Assembly (NCBI GenBank): GCA_024644745.1
Contig: JAHEHF010000018.1
Span: 6,236 to 45,106, forward strand
Source of the DNA: Flavobacteriaceae bacterium
Lineage (GTDB): Bacteria; Bacteroidota; Bacteroidia; Flavobacteriales; Flavobacteriaceae
Direction: 5' to 3'
Length of the DNA: 38,871 nt
A model generated the notes under the pieces. It had not been told where the DNA came from and made no database searches. It saw only the letters and a program-made list of their open reading frames with translations. The position numbers and the translations under genes were made by a program. Position 1 is the stretch's first letter; every line of letters begins with the position of its first letter. Shown here piece by piece: positions 32,363 to 38,871 of the stretch.

Positions 32363-33583
32363 TCAGGTAACCTTGGGGACCAGGATTTTTTTGGAAAAAA
32401 GCTTTCGCGGGTACTTCCTGCCGTTTAAGAATTTTCCAATAAAAGTATTTCTAACAAAATAATGATAGGTGATCAAACTAATGACCGATGTCATCAACAG
32501 TACCAAAATAAATTTAGCGAAAGCCGGCAGGTTCCAATCTGCGATCAGCCCCGGCAGAAGAAAGGTGAAAGGCAGGTGCACCAGGTATATCCAATAGGAA
32601 GAATCTGAATTGTAACGCATCAGCATTGAATGATTGCTACCGTATCTTATGAACAGTCCTGTAATGCCGAAAATAAGCAGCCATACGATAAAAGAATTTA
32701 AGAAAATCACCATTTCAAAATTGAAATTTTCGGGGAAAAAGAAACTGACGGTTTTTAAAACGACACCAAGAATAAAGTAAATCCAGTCATATTTCATGAA
32801 CGTATTCAATAGATGCTTTGATTTGAAAAGGATCCATCCGATCCCATAAAAAAAGAAATAAAAGAAAAATGTACCTGCATCTGGGGTCCACTCGGTAGAG
32901 GTTTTTACCCAAGTTCCTCCCATCATGAACAAAAGTCCGACAGTGAGTAAGGAAAATACAATCACTTTTAACAAAGGCCTTTCCAGCAGCTGGTTGAGCA
33001 ATCTTGTAACTCTATGTGTGATTTTTGGTAACCTGTTGAAAACCAATGCTAATAAAAATGATGCAATGGTTATCAGCAATAAATAATAAAGAAACCAAAG
33101 ATGATAAGTTATGGGAGGTATAAAACTTTCCAGGTGCATCAATGGTGCTATGGCAAGTTCGAAAGGATTGGATGCACCGGCAAAGACCCCTTGGGTATAG
33201 GCGGAAGAAAAAAGGATCGTAATACTTAAAATAAAAACAAAGACGATAAACGGATAAAGAATTCTGTCAATTCTGTTCTTGAACATTTTTACCGGACTCC
33301 TTTCAAAAAAAAGCATGGCGCCAAAAAAACCTGCAACTACAAAGAATATGGGCATTCTGAAGCTGTGAATAAGGGCCACTGTATAATCCATGAAAATCCC
33401 GGTATGGTTTGGATCTTTTATGGACCAGGCACTGTAGTCAAAAATGCCATAAGTAATCGCGGAATGAATAACCAAACCCAGAAGCATCATAATGGCTCGC
33501 AGGGAATCAAGGGCGTGAATTCGTTCGGTTTTAGAAGGGCTCGTGGATATACTCATTTTGGAAATAAAATTTTTCAGGTCCAT
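32363..33583 (-). CDS. Acyltransferase-3 family membrane protein (OpgC-like)
   Basis: About ten membrane helices. The family opening is R-I-H-A-L-D-S-L-R-A-I-M-M-L-L-G-L-V-I-H, with the catalytic-type histidine at the end of the first helix, followed by F-R-M-P-I-F-F-V-V-A-G-F-F-G and K-N-R-I-D-R-I-L-Y-P-F. These enzymes transfer acyl groups across the inner membrane to sugars or glucans; OpgC succinylates periplasmic glucans. A second ATG at 33556 would drop nine residues and is also possible. A TTG/TTAATTTG pair upstream is a candidate promoter. The acceptor is not predictable from context, although it is the second membrane acyltransferase in the window. Confidence 0.85.
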   Translation of the reverse strand: MDLKNFISKMSISTSPSKTERIHALDSLRAIMMLLGLVIHSAITYGIFDYSAWSIKDPNHTGIFMDYTVALIHSFRMPIFFVVAGFFGAMLFFERSPVKMFKNRIDRILYPFIVFVFILSITILFSSAYTQGVFAGASNPFELAIAPLMHLESFIPPITYHLWFLYYLLLITIASFLLALVFNRLPKITHRVTRLLNQLLERPLLKVIVFSLLTVGLLFMMGGTWVKTSTEWTPDAGTFFFYFFFYGIGWILFKSKHLLNTFMKYDWIYFILGVVLKTVSFFFPENFNFEMVIFLNSFIVWLLIFGITGLFIRYGSNHSMLMRYNSDSSYWIYLVHLPFTFLLPGLIADWNLPAFAKFILVLLMTSVISLITYHYFVRNTFIGKFLNGRKYPRKLFSKKILVPKVT

Positions 33584-34072
33584 GAATGTAGCATCTAATT
33601 ATTCAAATTAAACGTATCAAAGGACGAAACCCAATGATTAATGTCCGAACTATATCATATTCTTATCGAGTAAATTTTCCGGAAAGATGAATTGAAACAC
33701 GGTGTTTCACTTTTCAATTTTTTTATCCAAATGAATTTTTTTGTATGAATAAAAGAGAGTTTCGAACAATCAAGAGGTCTTTCATTATGATTCTGTCAGC
33801 ATTCGACTTAGGCTTTCTCTATGACTTCTTAGACGATTTCTTCTGCTTTTTTAACCCGTCTTTTTCTTTTAAGGGCAATGGAATTGAGATCGAAAAGCGC
33901 ATCAAGTATAAATGGGTTTCAGGGGGATCTGACGGAATAAGGACTGAATTCCCTGATAAAATTTTGATCCACAATATGGTATGGATATATTAAAATCGAT
34001 TCTCATCCCAAGGAAAAATTAAAATATTTGTCTAGATCAAGCGTTATATCATTGATATTTAAAAACATTGCT
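33584..34072. other. Intergenic region with hairpins, no certain gene
   Basis: Contains a possible promoter for the acyltransferase (minus strand: TTG at 33632-33634, 20 bases, TTAATTTG at 33604-33611). Two alternative hairpins share their left arm: TGAAACAC-G-GTGTTTCA at 33693-33709, and AATTGAAA paired with TTTCAATT at 33690-33719. An 82-codon plus-strand frame at 33745-33993 has no recognisable domain and unusual composition, so it is not called. Confidence 0.4.
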
Positions 34073-34174
34073 ATGAAAGTTTTTGAAAAAGAAAGAAGAA
34101 GTCTGGCTGTTGAATTGATCGTTTTGATACTTGTTTCAATATTGTGTTCCTCTTATGTGATCAATTTTCTGTAG
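34073..34174 (+). CDS. Possible 33-residue single-helix membrane protein
   Basis: An ATG begins MKVFEKERRS, followed by one helix (LAVELIVLILVSILCSSYVI) and the end N-F-L. The charged, positive-inside start and clean hydrophobic helix look like a genuine small membrane protein, but length alone gives little statistical support. It stands alone, 192 bases before the TPR gene on the same strand. The 192 bases between contain nothing I can identify. No family is known to me. Confidence 0.35.
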   Translation: MKVFEKERRSLAVELIVLILVSILCSSYVINFL

Positions 34175-34366
34175 AGGCCTGACGGATTAATAAAACCGCA
34201 TGTATTTTGACCAAGAACCCGCTAATATAAGTTAGAAGGGTTTCTTTCTATGGTCTTATCTCATCTTTTTTTGATGAATTATCTGGTAAATATGAGGATA
34301 ATTGCTTAACTTAGAAATCCTTATCTGATTTAAACTCCTTAAAGTAAAATGCATTTATTTTAAGTC

Positions 34367-36151
34367 ATGAAATGGAGCAAACTCATATCAGAACTCAAAC
34401 GCAGGCATGTTTTTAAATCCACGATTGCCTATTTGGCAATTTCATGGGTCATCATTCAGATCGCGTCCACAATTTTCCCCATATTCAATGCCCCTGATTA
34501 CGCCCTTAAAACACTGATCTATGTTTTGACCGTTGGTCTTGTTTTCTGGATCGGTTTTTCATGGGTTTACGACTTCACGGCAGATGGTATTCAAAAAACG
34601 GATGAGGCCGAACCTGATGAAGAAACGGTTAAATTAACGAATCGGCGGTTGAATAAAGTCATCGGGGTTTCACTCGGACTGGCAGTATTATTGCTTGTTG
34701 TGATCAGTTTCTGGGCCGGATCCGCCTGGAATCAAAGTCCGGATGCTCCTCAAAGTAAAGTAGTAGCCGTATTACCGTTTTCCCAGGATATAGAAGAGGA
34801 AGAAGAAGGCTATTTTAAAGCAGGCATGACGGAGACACTTATAGGTGAATTGTCAAAAGTAGATCAGTTAAAGGTGATCAACAAGGGCTCCACTCAGGTC
34901 ATGACATCCGGGTTTGAACCGGCTAACTCTTTAATTGCCAGTGTACTTAAGAAGGTCGATTTTTTCATTAGTGGTAATATTGAAAGGGAGTTAAACAGGT
35001 TGAATATCCAGGTTGAACTTAAGGAGTCTATTGATGCCGAACCCATCTGGCAAAAAAATTACACCAGAGATATTTCAGAGGTCAGGATCCTTTGGGCCGA
35101 GGTGGCTGCTGATCTTTCAAGACAAATGAGTATTACAGTCAAACAATCAGATGCCGTCTTATGGTCGGGTCTGAGGCCTGTTAAGCCGGAAGCCTATGAA
35201 TTATATCTTAAGGGAAGGCACTATTTGAATAAACCATCGCCGGTTGATTGGCAGCGCGGATTGGTTTATTTGCAGGAGGCAATTGATAAAAACCCTGCAG
35301 ATCCCTATGCATACGCCTGGATGGCAGAAGCCTATGTGAGCCTGGGACACGGCCCTGATCCTCCTCCTGATGTATTTCCCAAGGCTTTAGAGGCTGCACA
35401 AAGGGCCATTCGACTTGATTCAACATTAGCGATGGGATGGGCAGCCCTTGCACATTATCACACTTATTTTGGCAAAGACTGGGCCCTTGCGGAATATGCC
35501 TTCAACCGTTCGAATTCATTAAATCCGAATCTTTCATCCAATCATTATCACAGATCATGGTACCTTGCTTTATTTGGTAAAATGAATGAAGCCATTGAAG
35601 AGCATAAGCTTGCTCAGGAACTGGATCCCTTTTTTCCTTTGAATACTGCCTGGCTGGGAGAACTTTATCGTTGGGTGGGTTTGTATGAAGAAGGACTGAT
35701 TGAGGCCGATAAAGCCTCTCAAATGCAAAATGATCTTGCACACAGTATGTTTATCAAAGGTCGGATCTATTTGGACCAGGGCCGGATAAATGAAGGACTG
35801 GAATTGCTTGAAGAAGCTTCAGAGGTTTTCGCTGGATGGAAATATATAGGTTACGGACCGGCTTTGTTGCAAACCGGTAATATGAAAGAGGGCAAGGCTG
35901 TTCTTGATGAGTTGGAAAGTCTTCCGCTCAATGGTTATCGCGCTTTGTGTCTTGGCATCATGTATGCTCATTTGGGGGACCTAGACAAGACCTTTGAATA
36001 TTTTAACTATAAGCAAAAACACGGCTGGTTCCCGTGGATCAGGGTGATGTTTCTGCCCAATGAGATCAAGACAGATCCAAGATTTTTGAAGCTGATACGG
36101 GATATGAATTTACCCGACCCTGCTCCTTTGGTTTATGATCCGGACTTATAG
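34367..36151 (+). CDS. Membrane protein with FlgO-like and TPR domains
   Basis: 594 residues. The N-terminus (L-I-S-E-L-K-R-R-H-V-F-K) leads to two membrane helices within residues 15-70, and a third helix lies near 98-118. A FlgO-like domain follows (V-V-A-V-L-P-F-S-Q-D then Y-F-K-A-G-M-T-E-T-L, about 130-260), as found after the DNA-binding or adenylate-cyclase domain of CadC-like and cyclase-linked regulators. TPR units run from about 270 to 580. Here no DNA-binding or cyclase domain precedes the FlgO-like part, so it may sense or scaffold rather than regulate transcription. No partner gene is adjacent. It converges on the pirin gene with a 7-base gap. Confidence 0.8.
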   Translation: MKWSKLISELKRRHVFKSTIAYLAISWVIIQIASTIFPIFNAPDYALKTLIYVLTVGLVFWIGFSWVYDFTADGIQKTDEAEPDEETVKLTNRRLNKVIGVSLGLAVLLLVVISFWAGSAWNQSPDAPQSKVVAVLPFSQDIEEEEEGYFKAGMTETLIGELSKVDQLKVINKGSTQVMTSGFEPANSLIASVLKKVDFFISGNIERELNRLNIQVELKESIDAEPIWQKNYTRDISEVRILWAEVAADLSRQMSITVKQSDAVLWSGLRPVKPEAYELYLKGRHYLNKPSPVDWQRGLVYLQEAIDKNPADPYAYAWMAEAYVSLGHGPDPPPDVFPKALEAAQRAIRLDSTLAMGWAALAHYHTYFGKDWALAEYAFNRSNSLNPNLSSNHYHRSWYLALFGKMNEAIEEHKLAQELDPFFPLNTAWLGELYRWVGLYEEGLIEADKASQMQNDLAHSMFIKGRIYLDQGRINEGLELLEEASEVFAGWKYIGYGPALLQTGNMKEGKAVLDELESLPLNGYRALCLGIMYAHLGDLDKTFEYFNYKQKHGWFPWIRVMFLPNEIKTDPRFLKLIRDMNLPDPAPLVYDPDL

Positions 36152-36158
36152 ATCATTT

Positions 36159-37172
36159 TTACTTTTCTTCAACAGTACCATCAGCAAACTTGGCGAAACG
36201 ACCTTTCTCTCTGGGGTGCACGTGATCATGTGCGGGCCAGGGCCAGCCACCAAACTGAGTGGCGGCAAAGACATTCATCGTATTTTGAATTTCCTGTGCG
36301 CTATTCATCACAAAAGGGCCGTGCTGAACTACGGGTTCATCAATTGCTTTTCCCTGAAGAAGCAACAAGCAACTCACTTCGGCGCCATTTTCGAGAAGCA
36401 CCTCTTTATCTGCCTGCAACTTTACAGAATGATATGAAGGAATATTTTTGCCTGCTACCTGAAGTACGCTGCCTTTGTAGAAATAAACCGTACGGTTGAT
36501 CCCGGCAGAAGCTTTGGGCAGTTTCCATTGGGCATAGGCATCCATTTTTATGGTCCATATGGCTACTTCATTTTTCGGATCTGAAGCCCAGGAATCGGGG
36601 GCAGGGTCGGGAGCTCTGACATGTTCTATCTGACCCGCAATCACATCTACAGAAGTTTCATTGTTGTCTGCATCTGTATGTTTGAATTCAGGGATGTCTT
36701 CCTGCCAAAGCATTGCAAAGTGCGGCTCAGCCATCTTTTTTGCTTTGGGAAGGTTCAGCCAGATCTGAAAAAGCTCCATAGGATTTGCTTCTTTCAGGTT
36801 CAGCAAGGGGAACATTTCCGAATGTTGTACGCCTTTGCCGGCTGTCATCCACTGAACGTCACCATTGCCGAAACGGCCCGCAGCTCCGAGAGAATCCGAA
36901 TGATCGATCAATCCTTTTTTGGCTATGGTCACCGTTTCAAAACCCCTGTGCGGGTGTGCAGGAAAACCAGGGACTTTTGTTCCGTGATACATTCTGAAAC
37001 CATCTTTTATGTTGAAGTCATTTCCGAGGGTTCTTCCTTCGAGAGAGACACGGGGCCCCATGTTCTCATTTCCTTCAGGGTAAAAATCTTCATGGTGTAC
37101 ACAAAAAAGGAAGGGATCGCTGGTTTCCCATGGAAACCCAAGGGGTACGATTTGTTTGATCGGATTGTTCAT
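36159..37172 (-). CDS. Pirin family protein
   Basis: Double-cupin protein. The N-terminal cupin metal ligands are kept: His73 and His75 in [12 protein letters not shown], and His117 and Glu119 in GVQHSEMFP. In pirins these bind iron, and some members oxidise quercetin. [11 protein letters not shown] and the C-terminal cupin ([15 protein letters not shown]) follow. Length (337 aa) is somewhat longer than usual, mainly through an N-terminal part and mid-protein loop. No signal peptide is seen, so it is cytoplasmic. It lies 19 bases after the DUF6090 gene on the same strand and probably shares its promoter. Its physiological role in bacteria is uncertain. Confidence 0.92.
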   Translation of the reverse strand: MNNPIKQIVPLGFPWETSDPFLFCVHHEDFYPEGNENMGPRVSLEGRTLGNDFNIKDGFRMYHGTKVPGFPAHPHRGFETVTIAKKGLIDHSDSLGAAGRFGNGDVQWMTAGKGVQHSEMFPLLNLKEANPMELFQIWLNLPKAKKMAEPHFAMLWQEDIPEFKHTDADNNETSVDVIAGQIEHVRAPDPAPDSWASDPKNEVAIWTIKMDAYAQWKLPKASAGINRTVYFYKGSVLQVAGKNIPSYHSVKLQADKEVLLENGAEVSCLLLLQGKAIDEPVVQHGPFVMNSAQEIQNTMNVFAATQFGGWPWPAHDHVHPREKGRFAKFADGTVEEK

Positions 37173-37191
37173 GAATTTTTATGATTTTGGT

Positions 37192-37935
37192 TTAATGCTC
37201 AAGGGCTTCAATTTCATTTGTAAGCAGTTTGTCAAGTTCGTTGATCTGGTGCAGAAGGTCCTTTCTGTATTTCAAAACGCCTTCTGTGAGTTCCAATTTT
37301 ATGGCAATAAGATTTCTGATATCAGGTTTATCCAGAATTATGGTATAGTCATTCAGGGTTTCTGTGTCTAATGAAATCGTTGGAAACTGAAGGCTCATGA
37401 GTCGAACAAAATTAACCTCAGTATGGGCGATATTATCAACTCGTATTTGTTGAACGGTCAAACGGTCCTTCACTAAATTTTCCAGATTATTGATGCTGAT
37501 TTCCAAATTCGTAAAACTTTCGCGAATGTGCTTGTTTTTGATCAGGGCAGTTCTGCCGGTGCTTTTTAAATCGGCATAAGAATTCATAACAGGAATATCA
37601 GATTCAAAGTCCCATAATAAATATTTGAAAACGGAATCATTGATCTTTGCTGTATCTTTATTCAAAGCACTTAATAAACTCTGTATTAATTTTTCTTCTT
37701 CACCAATATGATATTTGGATTGAACTGAGGCAGAAATCAGGTTTTCGGATAAATTGTTCAAAATGGACAATTCTTCTTTAGTCAGCTTTCTTTCTTCATT
37801 CCAATTGTTTATCTGGATGGCAATAACGATCCCGATCACCACGAGTATGATTTCACCTATCGCATATCTGGAATACCTGATGAATTGATTCTGATGGGCA
37901 AGTTGTTTGCGTATATTTCGAAATAAGTTGATCAT
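37192..37935 (-). CDS. DUF6090 family membrane-anchored protein (second copy)
   Basis: 247 residues with the same plan as the protein at 4680-5408. A basic start (F-R-N-I-R-K-Q-L) leads to YSRYAIGEIILVVIGIVIAI, then Q-I-N-N-W-N-E-E-R-K at the end of the helix. A helical, coiled-coil-prone extracytoplasmic domain rich in leucine and asparagine follows. Only the N-terminal region is clearly similar between the two; the distal parts have diverged. It is the first gene of a probable two-gene unit with pirin and has a good promoter 21 bases upstream. Function unknown. Confidence 0.86.
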   Translation of the reverse strand: MINLFRNIRKQLAHQNQFIRYSRYAIGEIILVVIGIVIAIQINNWNEERKLTKEELSILNNLSENLISASVQSKYHIGEEEKLIQSLLSALNKDTAKINDSVFKYLLWDFESDIPVMNSYADLKSTGRTALIKNKHIRESFTNLEISINNLENLVKDRLTVQQIRVDNIAHTEVNFVRLMSLQFPTISLDTETLNDYTIILDKPDIRNLIAIKLELTEGVLKYRKDLLHQINELDKLLTNEIEALEH

Positions 37936-37955
37936 TTGCTCTTTTACGGTAATCG

Positions 37956-37983
37956 TAAATATAAGAATTTAAGTGGGGTTCAA
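37956..37983 (-). promoter_or_regulatory. Bacteroidota-type promoter of the DUF6090-pirin unit
   Basis: On the minus strand, TTG (37981-37983), a 17-base spacer and TATATTTA (37956-37963), a seven-of-eight match to the -7 box. It ends 21 bases before the start at 37935. Confidence 0.5.
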
Positions 37984-38002
37984 AAACTTCAAAGCTCGTC
38001 GG

Positions 38003-38170
38003 AATTAAAATATGGCATACAGGTTTGGAGTGTCAGTGAATTACAATATGAGGCATAAAAACCTGTCACTTAGTGATCATATGCCAAATTTTATTTAAAT
38101 TGTGAACGTACAAACAAAATTCTAAAGGCCAGAACAGTACCTCCCACAACTGCCTGGCCTTTTCTTTTTT
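38003..38170 (+). ncRNA. Candidate structured small RNA
   Basis: AAAATATGGCATA (38007-38019) pairs with TATGCCAAATTTT (38080-38092), 12 of 13 pairs. Inside, with no gap, CAGGTTT (38020-38026) pairs with AAACCTG (38059-38065), followed directly by the hairpin TCAC-TTA-GTGA (38066-38076). Together they make a compact three-way junction. A terminator hairpin follows at 38124. No gene lies downstream on this strand and I saw no open frame, so a small RNA is the simplest reading. No promoter was recognised, which lowers confidence. A second GGCATA at 38053-38058 could compete for the same right arm. Confidence 0.35.
38124..38170 (+). terminator. Strong intrinsic terminator without an annotated upstream gene
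   Basis: AAAGGCCAG (38124-38132) pairs perfectly with CTGGCCTTT (38154-38162), with an inner CAGT/ACTG pair and a C-T-C-C-C-A-C-A loop region. Plus-strand T residues follow (T-T-T-C-T-T-T-T-T-T to 38170). The minus strand lacks a T-run, so it acts on plus-strand transcripts, where no protein gene precedes it. Confidence 0.7.
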
Positions 38171-38458
38171 GATCGAATTACACTTAAATCTGAGTGGCTT
38201 TGAAACAAGTAAAATTTAGATCTTAGAACCTGGATTGACGAAAGTCAAATGATTGTTTGTTCGAGGTTTCCACAAATGAAATGACCATGTGTTTTAATGA
38301 AAAAAGCCTCTACCAACATAAATGGCAAGGCCTTTGTTTCAAATCAACCCTTTTAATTTTCAGGGATAAAGTTGTTATTCATTTGTTCTACAAAAGAACA
38401 TTTGTGGAGTGTGTGTTACACGCGCAACATATGCATCTTAGTGTAAAAAGCGTTTATT

Positions 38459-38806
38459 TTAGAAATCGGCATCATTATCTCCTTCTCCAACAGGCTCTTT
38501 CCCGGTTCTGATATATCCTAATTTTGATTTGTCGGAATAACTAAAATAAATTGGTTTTTCATTTCTTAAGATATCAATGATATGCGGATACATGTGCAGG
38601 TGGTAACGCAAGTATACCAATTTTGAATTGACATCGTGATAATTTTCGGGCAGGGTTTTGTTATCGGGGTAGAAATTTGCCTGCACAACAAAATCTTCAT
38701 CGTGATAACATTTTATAATGACACGCGGGTAAATAATATTACTTTCGGTTCGACCGGCTTGAAAGTGAACCCAATATTGGTTTATTTCGCTTACAACTAA
38801 CTTCAT
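38459..38806 (-). CDS. Small soluble hypothetical protein (115 aa)
   Basis: MKLVVSEINQYWVHFQAGRT opens a compact alpha/beta protein rich in aromatic residues. The C-terminal part (P-I-Y-F-S-Y-S-D-K-S-K-L-G-Y-I-R-T-G-K-E then P-V-G-E-G) looks conserved and precedes an acidic tail, D-N-D-A-D-F. No signal peptide, membrane helix or known motif was seen. From memory, similar sequences occur in other flavobacteria, but I cannot name a family. It stands alone, 65 bases from the window end; upstream neighbours are not visible. The gap to the terminator at 38170 holds nothing else I could identify. Confidence 0.7.
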   Translation of the reverse strand: MKLVVSEINQYWVHFQAGRTESNIIYPRVIIKCYHDEDFVVQANFYPDNKTLPENYHDVNSKLVYLRYHLHMYPHIIDILRNEKPIYFSYSDKSKLGYIRTGKEPVGEGDNDADF

Positions 38807-38871
38807 TTTGTCTAGGTTTAAATTAATTAATAAGGCACAAGTTAAATATTATTTTACAAGATTGAAATAGA

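Noticed and set aside
32349-32363. AGCCTAGGCT palindrome just after the acyltransferase stop
   Set aside because: No loop and no T-run, so it is not a convincing terminator.
20970-33671. The 14-base string TATTCTTATCGAGT occurs at 20970 and at 33658, both in gene-free DNA
   Set aside because: One or a few matches of this length are expected by chance in 39 kb, and the flanks do not match.
33745-33993. 82-codon plus-strand frame rich in phenylalanine and aspartate
   Set aside because: No domain, no leader, odd composition and no supporting context; more likely chance.
1-38871. Search for tRNA, rRNA, CRISPR repeats, insertion sequences, phage or defence genes
   Set aside because: None seen by eye; the only mobile-element hint is the doubtful GIY-YIG tail.

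Overview
The window looks like ordinary chromosome of a Bacteroidota bacterium, most likely a marine member of the Flavobacteriaceae. Several things point there: two DUF6090 paralogues and a DUF6526 protein; starts without strong Shine-Dalgarno sequences; many lipoprotein signals and leaders ending in A-Q; and a -7 promoter element of the form TATATTT(A/G) upstream of at least six minus-strand genes. No tRNA, rRNA, insertion sequence, phage gene or CRISPR array was found. Base composition is fairly even throughout.

Layout. (1) 89-3286: a MacA/MacB-type efflux operon (adaptor, ATPase, permease). (2) 3318-5408: a DUF1624-type membrane acyltransferase and a DUF6090 protein, both minus strand. 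(3) 5595-7760: a lipoprotein oligopeptidase B-like S9 peptidase ending at a hairpin terminator. (4) 7894-11384, minus: a secreted protein-L-isoaspartate methyltransferase, a large membrane protein with a spermidine-synthase-like core, and two tiny membrane proteins in one transcription unit. (5) 11546-18000: an exported aldo/keto reductase, a zinc-ribbon protein, a secreted protein with an internal duplication, a YpfJ-type metallopeptidase, a DUF6526 protein, a lipoprotein cyclophilin and a VC1184-type aminotransferase. Two short gene relics lie in the gaps. (6) 18348-31684: mainly exported proteins, namely an arylsulfotransferase-like protein, an intradiol-dioxygenase-like protein, an FG-GAP lipoprotein, a three-gene planctomycete-type cytochrome/DUF1501 operon, a ChaN-like protein and a GH29 alpha-L-fucosidase. 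(7) 31773-38806: a small winged-helix protein, an acyltransferase-3 protein, a FlgO-like/TPR membrane protein, a DUF6090-pirin pair, and a small conserved-looking hypothetical.

How the genes work together. The strongest multi-gene unit is 28891 to 22727 (minus): a haem-motif lipoprotein with DUF1549, LamG-like and DUF1553 regions, an exported DUF1501 protein, and a DUF2231 membrane protein carrying a haem motif and leucine-rich repeats. The three are separated by one base and then overlap by one base, so they are probably translationally coupled parts of one extracytoplasmic assembly. Their substrate is unknown. Flanking exported proteins (arylsulfotransferase, fucosidase, FG-GAP protein) make processing of sulfated or fucosylated polymers a reasonable but unproven guess.

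The least explained signals outside genes are three. A possible structured RNA at 38003-38170 combines a compact three-way junction with a strong terminator and has no gene downstream on its strand. A decayed DUF6090 gene start lies at 14078-14131. A 7-bp inverted repeat overlaps the presumed promoter of the aldo/keto reductase. All functional statements come from reading motifs by eye; no searches were run.
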